This document shows positions 6,251 to 12,352 of a stretch of 25,385 nt of DNA, one piece after another. Location: the IMG/VR virus record IMGVR_UViG_3300037847_000966, positions 1 through 25,385 of that record. One strand, given 5' to 3'. The notes beneath the pieces are model-generated. The model had not been told where the DNA came from. It was given only the letters and a program-made list of their open reading frames with translations, and ran no database searches. Source of the stretch: a virus. Numbering within the stretch: the stretch's first letter is position 1; every line of letters starts with the position of its first letter. A program made the position numbers and the translations under genes.

Positions 6251-6607
6251 ATGTCAGAAGTTATATACGCAAGTAGCGAACATAAACAAACGGTTGAGTT
6301 ATACATCAACACTTGTAAGCAATTTGCAAAAGATGTTTCTACAAAATCTAAATACAATAACTTTGAAGACGTTATTAAAACAATCAAAGAGTATCATAAC
6401 GGTTATGGAAAAGGAGTAAAAGAAAATAATTACTATGACTGGTTAATGATAATACCTATAAATTTATCAGTAGCTACAAATAGTTTTTTTGCTGGTTTAG
6501 AATCTAAAAATAACAGGGCAACTATAAGGGCTTACAAAGTTGTTTTAGAACAATTATTAATAGAAACCGTAGATAAAATTGAATTACTAGAACCAGAAAA
6601 TGAATAA
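6251..6607 (+). CDS. Hypothetical protein upstream of the sigma gene
   Basis: This 118-residue, helix-rich acidic protein has an uncommon hydrophobic patch in the middle (WLMIIPINLSVATNSFFAG) that is too polar at its edges for a confident membrane segment. It starts after a 23-base gap and its last 8 bases overlap the sigma-like gene, so the two are probably translated together. No cysteines and no known signature are seen. A partner or anti-sigma of the following protein is one reading of the overlap, but it is only a guess. Confidence 0.7.
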   Translation: MSEVIYASSEHKQTVELYINTCKQFAKDVSTKSKYNNFEDVIKTIKEYHNGYGKGVKENNYYDWLMIIPINLSVATNSFFAGLESKNNRATIRAYKVVLEQLLIETVDKIELLEPENE

Positions 6608-7205
6608 GATTTATACAGAAATAGCAAAGCTAACAGATAAATTTAGAAAAATGGCTTTTGGTATTTGTAAAGATGAAAACAAAATTAATAATGCGGTACA
6701 AGAGTTGATGTTATATCTACTTCAAGCAAACCCTTCTGTAATTAAAAATATATATGATAAAGATGGAATAGAAGGTATAACAAGATATGGGGCGGTTGCT
6801 CTAAAAAGAGCGCTTACAAGCACAAGGTCTAATTTTTATTATAAATATGAAAAATATTATACGAATATTGATAACTTTAATTATATTTATAGCTCAACTC
6901 ATGATAATAATTACAACTTTAAATCTCATGCTAACCATAATGTTTTACATAATATTGCAGAGGTTGAAAATACGTACGATAACGAAAAGGAAAAGAAAAT
7001 TATTTTAATGGAAACCGAGCTAGATAAATTTCATTGGTACGATAAAGAAATATTTAAACTTTATTATTATGAGGGGAACACGCTAGACTCACTTGCAAAA
7101 AAAACAAAAATAAGTAGAAATAGTCTATTTACAACAATAGATAAAGTAAGAACAGAATTAAAGACAAAATGTAATGAAGTTTTACAATGCGAAAATAAAG
7201 AATAG
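6600..7205 (+). CDS. Phage-encoded RNA polymerase sigma factor-like protein
   Basis: This 201-residue protein has a region-2-like start (DKFRKMAFGICKDENKINNA, VQELMLYLLQ) and a region-4-like helix-turn-helix near the end (YDKEIFKLYYYEGNTLDSLA, KKTKISRNSLFTTIDKVRTE). The two are joined by a long Asn/Tyr-rich linker, the layout of small ECF-type sigma factors. It should bind host core RNA polymerase and redirect it to phage promoters. Its place in the early/middle operon, before all morphogenesis genes, fits a late-gene activator. The recurrent AT-rich element upstream of late blocks is a candidate target. The middle (about residues 85-125) is low complexity. Confidence 0.7.
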   Translation: MNKIYTEIAKLTDKFRKMAFGICKDENKINNAVQELMLYLLQANPSVIKNIYDKDGIEGITRYGAVALKRALTSTRSNFYYKYEKYYTNIDNFNYIYSSTHDNNYNFKSHANHNVLHNIAEVENTYDNEKEKKIILMETELDKFHWYDKEIFKLYYYEGNTLDSLAKKTKISRNSLFTTIDKVRTELKTKCNEVLQCENKE

Positions 7206-7212
7206 CTTTCAA

Positions 7213-7305
7213 ATGCAATTTGGTTTTCAGAGTCCAAACTGGAATAGATGTAGCGTAAATAGCTTAGACTTACAAGATAAAACAAAAAAGAAAAAAAAGA
7301 AATGA
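7213..7305 (+). CDS. 30-aa peptide ORF in the sigma downstream gap
   Basis: A 30-codon ORF fills the gap between the sigma-like gene and the zinc-binding gene. It starts with MQFGFQSPNWNRCSVNSL and ends in six lysines; its TGA overlaps the next ATG (ATGA at 7302-7305), so it could couple translation across the gap. Trp, Cys and Pro in the first half make it look less like random AT-rich noise. No family is known to me, and the short length keeps confidence low. Confidence 0.4.
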   Translation: MQFGFQSPNWNRCSVNSLDLQDKTKKKKKK

Positions 7306-7706
7306 AATTTTTTGTAGCTAACGAAGTATATAAAGAGCGTATGTCTATATGCAAGTCTTGTGAACACTATTTAAGTTTATTAGGGAATTGCGGAATTTGT
7401 AAATGTTTTATGAAAGTAAAATCTCGCATAGCCCCTATGGAATGTCCAAAAGGTAAATGGCTTAAAACAACTGAAGTAAAAGAACCAAAAGAAATACCCC
7501 AAGATATTATAGAAGAGGTTTTAGATTTGTTTCCTAAAATAAAAAATGGTCGAGCTAAAACTCAAGAAGATAAAAGAAAATTAATAACTTTATATAATAC
7601 TATTTATAATACTAATTACAATACCAATACAAGTTGCGGAAGTTGCTTAAGTACTTGTTTTGACGGTATAAAAAAATTATATAAAAAAAATAAAAAAAAT
7701 GACTGA
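7302..7706 (+). CDS. Zinc-binding cysteine-rich protein
   Basis: This 134-residue protein has a compact N-terminal zinc site, C17-x2-C20, C30-x2-C33-x-C35 and C48 in ECPKGKW, a pattern I know from small Bacteroidetes phage and prophage proteins. The C-terminal part holds an Asn/Tyr/Thr repeat (LYNTIYNTNYNTNTS), then a second cysteine group, CGSCLSTCFDG, and a basic end. The first site probably binds zinc; the second may join it or form another. The leader is A-rich and coupled to the preceding mini-ORF. Function is unknown; proteins of this kind often act as small adaptors to nucleic acids or polymerase. Confidence 0.65.
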   Translation: MKFFVANEVYKERMSICKSCEHYLSLLGNCGICKCFMKVKSRIAPMECPKGKWLKTTEVKEPKEIPQDIIEEVLDLFPKIKNGRAKTQEDKRKLITLYNTIYNTNYNTNTSCGSCLSTCFDGIKKLYKKNKKND

Positions 7707-7944
7707 AAAAATACCAAGCTATTATATAGGAACTAAACACAAAATAGAAGCAAGAAAAGTAGTTGAAGACTTTCAAGGAGATAATTATAATTTAGGAACG
7801 GCTATAACATATTTATTAAGAGCTGGAAAAAAAGAGGGTAATTCAATAGAGCAAGATATTAGAAAGGCAATTAATCATTTACATTTTGAGCTAGACAGGC
7901 TGCATAAAGAAACTAAAACAAGAACTGGAGCTTTATCAAGATGA
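7699..7944 (+). CDS. DUF3310 family protein
   Basis: This 81-residue protein fits DUF3310: a short start (YYIGTKHKIEARKVVEDFQ), then DNYNLGTAITYLLRAGKK and DIRKAINHLHFELDRL. DUF3310 is widespread in phages; it occurs alone or fused to nucleotide-kinase-like parts such as T7 gp1.7, so a link to nucleotide metabolism has been suggested. Here it is the bare domain. The start overlaps the preceding stop by 8 bases, and its stop overlaps the next gene in an ATGA junction. Confidence 0.8.
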   Translation: MTEKIPSYYIGTKHKIEARKVVEDFQGDNYNLGTAITYLLRAGKKEGNSIEQDIRKAINHLHFELDRLHKETKTRTGALSR

Positions 7945-8192
7945 AATATAAATGTGAATGCGGAGACTATGAAAAAGAGATTAATAAAATTTCTATTGTT
8001 TATCGTCAGGGTAACTGGGTTACAAAAGGTTCAGAATGTCCTTGCGGTAAATATATGGATAGTGAACCAGAAGAAGGTATGCCAACTATAAAAAGAACTG
8101 AACCGTCTTTAAGCAAAAAGGGAGATTATCTTTGGGACTCTGCTAAAGAAAAGCTAGTAGGCGAAAGAGGTGTAAATGAAGACTTTGCATAA
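7941..8192 (+). CDS. Small zinc-ribbon-like protein
   Basis: This 83-residue protein has two knuckles, C5-E-C7-G and CPCGKYMD (about 34-41), separated by a strand pair (KISIVYRQGNWVTKGSE); together they could bind one zinc. The second half is polar and has no motif (it includes KGDYLWDSAKEKLVGERG). It is joined to DUF3310 by an ATGA overlap and shares a single base with the following NinB-like gene. I know similar small proteins from Bacteroidetes phage early regions but no function. Confidence 0.65.
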   Translation: MKYKCECGDYEKEINKISIVYRQGNWVTKGSECPCGKYMDSEPEEGMPTIKRTEPSLSKKGDYLWDSAKEKLVGERGVNEDFA

Positions 8193-8575
8193 TGAATTTT
8201 GTAATACACACAAGTCAAGATAAACAGACGTTATATAATTATTTAAAAGAGTTGGATAGCGGATATATAGTTAAAGTAAGTAAACAAAGAAACAACCGAA
8301 GCAATATGCAAAACAATTACTACTGGGCTTGTATTGTACAACCGTTAGCAAACGAGCTAGGATATTTTCCAGACGAAATGCACGATACACTAAAAGTAAA
8401 GTTTGCTAGTCTTTGGGAAAGTATAGAAGTAAACGATAAACAAATAGGTTTACAAAAAGTAAAAAGTACGGCAAAAATGAACAGTAAAGAATTTGAGATA
8501 TATGCAGACCAAATAAGGATTTGGGCGCTAACAGAATTAAATATCAAGTTAATGTTACCAAACGAATACGAATAA
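8192..8575 (+). CDS. NinB-like recombination protein
   Basis: This 127-residue protein resembles phage NinB: a beta start (VIHTSQDKQTLYNYLKEL), the basic strand IVKVSKQRNNRSNMQNNYYW, a helix (IVQPLANELGYFPDEMHDTL), and a helical end (NSKEFEIYADQIRIWALTEL). Lambda NinB (Orf) is a recombination mediator that binds ssDNA and SSB and loads annealing protein. With the DUF3127 ssDNA-binding protein and the Rad52-like and NinG-like genes, it completes the expected set. It is the last gene before the terminase block. Sequence similarity is at the pattern level, so the subfamily is uncertain. Confidence 0.65.
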   Translation: MNFVIHTSQDKQTLYNYLKELDSGYIVKVSKQRNNRSNMQNNYYWACIVQPLANELGYFPDEMHDTLKVKFASLWESIEVNDKQIGLQKVKSTAKMNSKEFEIYADQIRIWALTELNIKLMLPNEYE

Positions 8576-8577
8576 AA

Positions 8578-8593
8578 TCTATTATATATAAAG
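8578..8593 (+). promoter_or_regulatory. Recurrent AT-rich element, copy 1 (terminase block)
   Basis: TCTATTATATATAAAG lies 3 bases after the NinB-like stop and 41 bases before the small-terminase ATG. It shares TCTATTATATA with the copies at 10163 and 24209. The larger distance to the ATG makes a ribosome-binding role unlikely and a promoter core more likely. Of the five copies this is the least like the others at its 3' end. Confidence 0.4.
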
Positions 8594-8618
8594 ACTTGAT
8601 TAATCAAATTATTTCAAA

Positions 8619-8879
8619 ATGAGTACACACGGAGGAAAAAGAATAGGAGCTGGACGTAAGCCAAAAGCTGAAGAACAAAAGTTAATAGAAAAATTAACAC
8701 CCTTAAACGACTTAGCTTTAGAGTCATTAAAAAAAGGGTTAGAGAAAAAAGAACAATGGGCGGTCAAGTTATACTTTGAATATTTTTACGGAAGACCTCA
8801 ACAAAGAGTAGATGTAACTAGCAACGAAGAAACTTTAAATATGCCGCTAATAACATTTATAGATTCTGAAACTGAGTAA
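8619..8879 (+). CDS. Terminase small subunit-like protein
   Basis: This 86-residue protein starts with HGGKRIGAGRKPKAEEQKL, the basic hook common at the N-terminus of small terminase-like proteins in Bacteroidetes phages, followed by helices (LNDLALESLKKGLEKKEQWA, VKLYFEYFYGRPQQ) and an acidic tail. It would bind phage DNA and hand it to the large subunit for cutting and packaging. It is short for a complete TerS (usually 130-180 residues), so it may be a minimal DNA-binding version. Its end overlaps the large-subunit frame, which fits the pairing. Confidence 0.7.
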   Translation: MSTHGGKRIGAGRKPKAEEQKLIEKLTPLNDLALESLKKGLEKKEQWAVKLYFEYFYGRPQQRVDVTSNEETLNMPLITFIDSETE

Positions 8880-10068
8880 AAAATATAATCCGCTATTTGA
8901 TTCAGAAGCTAGATACTTTATAATAACTGGAGGTCGAGGGTCTGGTAAATCTTTTGCTGCAACTGTATTTTTGACTCTACTTACTATGACCGCAGGAATA
9001 CGAGTATTGTTTACTAGGTTTACTATGGTATCTGCGCACCTATCTATAATACCAGAATTTTTAGAAAAAATAACTTTATTAGGATATGACAATATATTTA
9101 GTATAAACAAAGCCGAAGTAATAAATACAAAAAACAATAGCGATATACTATTTAGGGGTATTAAAACTAGCGCTGGTAACCAGACCGCAAGTTTAAAATC
9201 CTTACAAGGTATAAGTTGTTGGGTGCTTGACGAAGCAGAAGAATTAATAGACGAAGACATTTTTGATACAATAGATTTAAGTATAAGAGAAAAGGGAGTA
9301 CAAAACAGAATTATACTAATATTAAATCCTGTTACAAAAGAACATTGGATATATAAAAGGTTTTTTGAAGACAAAGGAGTACAAGCTGGTTTTAATGGCG
9401 TTAGAGACAATATATGCTATATTCATAGTACATACCTTGACAACAAAGATAATCTGTCTAAGAGCTTCTTAGAGCGTGTAGAAGCTATAAAGCACAGGAA
9501 CTTTAAAAAGTATAAACATAAAATACTTGGTGGCTGGTTAGACAAAGCAGAGGGGGTTGTATTTGAGAATTGGTCAATAGGAGAATTTAATCCAGACGGA
9601 CTACAAACTAGTTGCGGTATGGACTTTGGATTTAGTGTTGACCCAGATAGCTTAGTAGAAGTAGCAATAGATAAAAAGAAAAAAATAATATATTTAAAAG
9701 AACACTTATATAAAAACGGATTAAAGTCTCATCAACTGGCAGAACTTATATTAGAGAAAGTAGGAAATAAATTAATTATAGGCGATAGCGCAGAGCCAAG
9801 ACTAATAGAAGACTTAAGACATTTAGGGGTAAATATAAAACCAGTAAAAAAAGGGACTATTGAAAGCGGTATAACCAGAATGTTAGATTATGATATAGTT
9901 ATAACAAAAGAGTGTATAAATTTAGCTAAAGAATTTAATAACTATATATATGCTGATAAGGGTTCTAAGTTATTTGTTGACGCTTACAATCACGGAATAG
10001 ATGCAGTTAGATATAATATAATTTATCATTTAGACAATCCGAATTTAGGTAAATATTATGTACAATAA
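8866..10068 (+). CDS. Terminase large subunit (PBSX/phage_term_2-like), non-AUG start
   Basis: The DNA-packaging motor: ATPase plus headful nuclease, acting at the portal. Walker A is ITGGRGSGKS (about 20-29) and Walker B is SCWVLDEAEELIDE. ILNPV follows as a coupling motif. Nuclease acidic residues lie in GMDFGFSVDPD, IIGDSAEPR and NHGIDAVRY. The first ATG in frame (8971) lies after Walker A and would destroy the ATPase. The frame opens after a TAG at 8860-8862; candidate starts are ATT 8863, CTG 8866 and CTG 8872. CTG 8866 gives MKLSKKYNPLF, the usual start of relatives, and 400 residues, a normal length. It overlaps the small-subunit stop by 14 bases, so coupled re-initiation is likely. 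Identity is firm; the exact start is not. Confidence 0.9.
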   Translation: MKLSKKYNPLFDSEARYFIITGGRGSGKSFAATVFLTLLTMTAGIRVLFTRFTMVSAHLSIIPEFLEKITLLGYDNIFSINKAEVINTKNNSDILFRGIKTSAGNQTASLKSLQGISCWVLDEAEELIDEDIFDTIDLSIREKGVQNRIILILNPVTKEHWIYKRFFEDKGVQAGFNGVRDNICYIHSTYLDNKDNLSKSFLERVEAIKHRNFKKYKHKILGGWLDKAEGVVFENWSIGEFNPDGLQTSCGMDFGFSVDPDSLVEVAIDKKKKIIYLKEHLYKNGLKSHQLAELILEKVGNKLIIGDSAEPRLIEDLRHLGVNIKPVKKGTIESGITRMLDYDIVITKECINLAKEFNNYIYADKGSKLFVDAYNHGIDAVRYNIIYHLDNPNLGKYYVQ

Positions 10069-10101
10069 AAGGGAAGCCCCGCACGTTCAAGCTCCCCTTT
10101 T
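10067..10101 (+). terminator. Hairpin terminator after the large terminase
   Basis: Arms AAAAGGGAAGC (10067-10077) and GCTCCCCTTTT (10091-10101) pair over 11 positions with a single A-C mismatch around a 13-base loop, ending in four T. It begins at the terminase stop codon. The T tract is short and the hairpin is symmetric (A tract on the 5' side), so it could act in both directions. It closes the terminase block before the tail block. Confidence 0.6.
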
Positions 10102-10160
10102 CAAATTAATTTACTAACTAAAACGCGGCAAATATAATACTTTAAACTAAATATCAACAA

Positions 10161-10177
10161 TTTCTATTATATAATAT
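10161..10177 (+). promoter_or_regulatory. Recurrent AT-rich element, copy 2 (tail module)
   Basis: TTTCTATTATATAATAT lies directly before the ATG at 10178 and is identical over 17 bases to the copy at 24207-24223. It contains the perfect 12-base palindrome TATTATATAATA and an E. coli-like TATAAT. It follows a terminator hairpin, so a new transcript should start here. If TATAAT is a -10 box, the start point would fall at or near the ATG and the mRNA would be nearly leaderless. It does not match the Bacteroidetes TAnnTTTG box. Confidence 0.5.
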
Positions 10178-10813
10178 ATGAAAGTAAAAATAAAAAAAGG
10201 TAAAAAAACAAAAACATACAATGTTGTTGAAAGCTGGGAAGAGGTGACACTTGAAAAATTCATGCAACTAAATATGAGTGAAATTGACACACAGTCAAAA
10301 GAAGCATTAGAAGTTATCGCAGTATTATCAGATTTACCAAAAAATATAATTAAAAAATTATCATTACGAGACGTAACAAATCTATTTGAAAGATTAGGAA
10401 AAATAGACATACAAGACGTTTTGAAGCATACAGTAATAATTGACAATGTAGAATATGGAATGCACCCAGATTTATCAGAAATAACTCTTGGTGAATATGC
10501 AGATTTAGAAACATTCATGGGTAATGATTTGCAAAAAAATTTACCAGAAATAATGGCAATACTATTTAGACCAATAACGGAAAAGGACGGTGATGTATAT
10601 ACAATAGAAGCCTATGATGGTAATATAAAGATACGAGCCGAAAAAATGAAGAAAATGTCAGCAGAGCAAGTACAACAAGTACTGGTTTTTTTTTGGACTT
10701 TCGTAAGGATATTTATAATGATTTTGCCGTTGTCTTTGGTGGAGGGGCAAAAGTTGAAGATGATGGAAAATTACCTGAGACCTTTGCAAAAAAGTGGGGA
10801 TGGTTTGGCGTAA
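10178..10813 (+). CDS. Tail assembly chaperone-like protein, zero-frame product
   Basis: This 211-residue reading has the features of the Bacteroidetes-phage tail chaperone-type protein up to about residue 172: ITLGEYADLETFM, MAILFRPITEKDGD, a helix ending VQQVLVFF. Just there a run of nine T (10686-10694) is crossed. The zero frame then adds 39 unconvincing hydrophobic/basic residues to a TAA at 10811-10813, while the -1 frame continues as a well-formed protein (10693-10956). Lambda gpG/gpGT and many siphophages make two products in this way, the long one binding the tape measure and the short one the tube. The zero-frame product would be the short form. It is the first gene of the tail block. 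Confidence 0.65.
   Translation: MKVKIKKGKKTKTYNVVESWEEVTLEKFMQLNMSEIDTQSKEALEVIAVLSDLPKNIIKKLSLRDVTNLFERLGKIDIQDVLKHTVIIDNVEYGMHPDLSEITLGEYADLETFMGNDLQKNLPEIMAILFRPITEKDGDVYTIEAYDGNIKIRAEKMKKMSAEQVQQVLVFFWTFVRIFIMILPLSLVEGQKLKMMENYLRPLQKSGDGLA
10687..10693 (+). other. Probable -1 frameshift site (T TTT TTT)
   Basis: Within the run of nine T at 10686-10694 the zero frame reads GTT TTT TTT TGG, giving the slippery heptamer T TTT TTT at 10687-10693. A -1 slip continues as TTG GAC TTT CGT and opens the 10693-10956 frame. A polymerase slip adding one base in the T run would have the same effect. A hairpin (TTTTGCC 10722-10728 with GGCAAAA 10746-10752) lies about 28 bases downstream, rather far to be a standard stimulator. 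A sequencing homopolymer error is the main alternative. Confidence 0.6.
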
Positions 10814-10956
10814 TGCATAGATTGTGTAATCAAGATATAAGTAAATTGGAGACAATTACTAAATTAAATTTATTAGAATGTTTAACATGGCTAACATACG
10901 AAACAGATTTAAATCAACAAAACAAAGTAAATTATGGTAGAAAACAAGTCGTATAA
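10693..10956 (+). CDS. Tail assembly chaperone C-terminal extension (-1 frame)
   Basis: The -1 frame continues from LDFRKDIYNDFAVVFGGG through LPETFAKKWGWFGVMHRL and LNLLECLTWLTYETDLNQQN to a TAA at 10954-10956. The KKWGW...L.WL.YE.D pattern recurs in chaperone-type proteins of Bacteroidetes phages, where it is continuous with the preceding domain. It has no ATG of its own before the conserved part and no leader, so it should be made as a fusion of about 259 residues (10178-10956) by -1 slippage at the T run. Independent initiation at TTG 10693 is possible but poorly supported. Its end overlaps the next gene by 23 bases. Confidence 0.65.
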   Translation: MDFRKDIYNDFAVVFGGGAKVEDDGKLPETFAKKWGWFGVMHRLCNQDISKLETITKLNLLECLTWLTYETDLNQQNKVNYGRKQVV

Positions 10957-11479
10957 TAATGTAACAAATTTTTTATGTAGATTGGGTGAATATCACGAAC
11001 AAATACATAGCGTATCTGTTGGTGATATATTTCAGATAAATTTACAAAAGATGCAAAAGCTGCCATTAATGCATATAAACCCTACAAACGTAACAACTGG
11101 CGATAGTTCTTTAACATATAATTTTCAAATATTTATTTGTGATTTAGCAGATAATGATATGGCTAGTCAGACAAAGCAGCAAAGTGAATTGACAAAATTA
11201 ATTAATCAAAAAAATAACGAACAAGAAATTTGGAATCAAACATTAGATATTGCTACTGATATTATTGGCATGTTAAGACATAGCTCAAGACAATCAATAG
11301 CAGGTACAAACGATATTAATTTTCCAAAATATTTTACAACTGGTCAATTTACAATAGAACCCTTTCAAGAAAGATTTGATAATTTATTATGCGGTTGGTC
11401 GTTTAGTGTCGGTATACAAGTTATAGATGATTTCCAAACTTGTAATATACCAGTAACAGATTTAGGCGCAGGGTACTAA
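10934..11479 (+). CDS. Tail terminator/completion-like structural protein
   Basis: This 181-residue protein follows a pattern I know from Bacteroidetes phages: a helical start (SYNNVTNFLCRLGEYHEQIH), VSVGDIFQINLQKMQKLPL, the strand LTYNFQIFICDLAD, a long helix (EIWNQTLDIATDIIGMLRH), and a closing beta part FERFDNLLCGWSFSVGIQV-like. The alternating strand/helix layout and size resemble phage tail terminator proteins that cap the tube, but the call rests on pattern and position next to the tail chaperone. It overlaps the preceding gene and ends in a TAATG junction with a mini-ORF. Confidence 0.55.
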   Translation: MVENKSYNNVTNFLCRLGEYHEQIHSVSVGDIFQINLQKMQKLPLMHINPTNVTTGDSSLTYNFQIFICDLADNDMASQTKQQSELTKLINQKNNEQEIWNQTLDIATDIIGMLRHSSRQSIAGTNDINFPKYFTTGQFTIEPFQERFDNLLCGWSFSVGIQVIDDFQTCNIPVTDLGAGY

Positions 11480-11544
11480 TGAAATTTAAAATAGGAAAAT
11501 ATAAAATAACAATAGGATTTTTTAAGATAACAATACATATATGA
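11479..11544 (+). CDS. 21-aa linking mini-ORF
   Basis: A 21-codon ORF fits exactly between two genes: its ATG lies in the TAATG after the tail-terminator-like gene, and its TGA overlaps the next ATG (ATGA at 11541-11544). The peptide (MKFKIGKYKITIGFF and on) has a repeated basic/hydrophobic pattern K-I-x-x-Y-K-I-T-I / F-F-K-I-T-I. The double coupling suggests that ribosomes read it, either for the peptide or simply to carry them across. No family is known. Confidence 0.4.
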   Translation: MKFKIGKYKITIGFFKITIHI

Positions 11545-11900
11545 ACTACGACGATTTATTAGAAAAATTAGAAGCTATTAGTATAAATTTAGAATCATAT
11601 ACTGATTATCCAGAATCAGCTACTAATAATGCTAAAAGAGCAATAAAGTATAAAAAAGAAAACGGAAGCTCGTGCGGAACTAAGGTTGGCTGGACTCGCG
11701 CTAATCAACTCGCAAACAGAAAGCCTATTAGCAGAGATACAATTGCGCGTATGGCTTCATTTAAAAGACACGAACAAAACTCAGATGTACCATACGACGA
11801 AGGTTGCGGCGGCATTATGTACGACGCTTGGGGTGGAAAAAGCGGTGTTAACTGGGCAATAAATAAATTAAAACAAATAGATAATAAAAACAAAAAATAA
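11541..11900 (+). CDS. Phage VGWTRANQLA-motif protein
   Basis: The C-terminal 85 residues of this 119-residue protein hold a compact conserved block: AIKYKKENGSSCGTKVGWTR, ANQLANRKPISRDTIARMAS, FKRHEQN, then DEGCGGIMYDAWGGKSGVNW. I know this block from many tailed phages, usually next to or fused with prohead protease or portal genes. Here it stands alone among tail genes. Two cysteines (in SSCGT and EGCGG) and many Trp/Gly suggest a small rigid fold. Its codon use (GCT, GCG, CGC present) is less AT-biased than its neighbours, so it may have come separately. The molecular role is not known to me. Confidence 0.65.
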   Translation: MNYDDLLEKLEAISINLESYTDYPESATNNAKRAIKYKKENGSSCGTKVGWTRANQLANRKPISRDTIARMASFKRHEQNSDVPYDEGCGGIMYDAWGGKSGVNWAINKLKQIDNKNKK

Positions 11901-11902
11901 TT

Positions 11903-12352
11903 ATGGCAGATTTAGTAACAACGATTAGCGAAAGTGTAACACTCAACGGTGCGTTACGTGGCTCTACAAATACTGTAACAACAACAGGAATTACAGATGT
12001 TATGGAACGTATATTGACTTGCGCACACTCAAACACAACAACAATAGCGGTATTTAATTCAACACCACACGGAGCGGCAGGTGCATTAGATGTTGAAAAC
12101 TGTAAGTATTTACGAATAACAAATTTAAGTACAGACCAAGACATAAAACTAGCAATAGTAACAACAAACACTAATTATCAGGTAACAGTACGCGCAGGGG
12201 GTTCGCATGTTTTATTTCAAGCAGAAGACCTAGCAATTGGTGAAACAGATACAACTCCTGCTTTTGGTACTTTAGAAGATGTTGTAACCGTACAGGTAAG
12301 ACCATCAGCATCAACTGATGTACAGGTAGAATTATTTGCAGGGCTAGTATAA
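11903..12352 (+). CDS. Small beta-rich virion protein
   Basis: This 149-residue Thr/Val/Ala-rich protein appears all-beta (VTLNGALRGSTNTVTTTG, TTIAVFNSTP, KYLRITNLSTDQDIKLAIV, YQVTVRAGGSHVLFQAEDL, VVTVQVRPSASTDVQV). Proteins that start MADL followed by such strands are common in marine phage genomes and are virion parts, but their exact place is unclear; a tube, decoration or collar protein are candidates. It has an A-rich leader and lies between the VGWTR protein and an HK97 gp10-like gene (TAATG at its end). Confidence 0.6.
   Translation: MADLVTTISESVTLNGALRGSTNTVTTTGITDVMERILTCAHSNTTTIAVFNSTPHGAAGALDVENCKYLRITNLSTDQDIKLAIVTTNTNYQVTVRAGGSHVLFQAEDLAIGETDTTPAFGTLEDVVTVQVRPSASTDVQVELFAGLV

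Noticed and set aside
6234-6419. Plus-strand frame of 61 codons overlapping the 6251 gene
   Set aside because: It almost wholly overlaps the 6251-6607 gene, which is longer, starts with a better context and is coupled to the sigma gene.
7590-7640. ATAATACTA-type repeats as a CRISPR or regulatory repeat
   Set aside because: They are short in-frame codon repeats for Tyr-Asn-Thr inside the zinc protein, without spacers.
8847-9410. Minus-strand frame of 187 codons
   Set aside because: It lies opposite the terminase ATPase, whose motifs are unmistakable; no promoter or leader on the minus strand.
10722-10752. Hairpin downstream of the T9 run as frameshift stimulator
   Set aside because: It starts about 28 bases after the slippery site, too far for the usual 5-9 base spacing; kept only as a remark.
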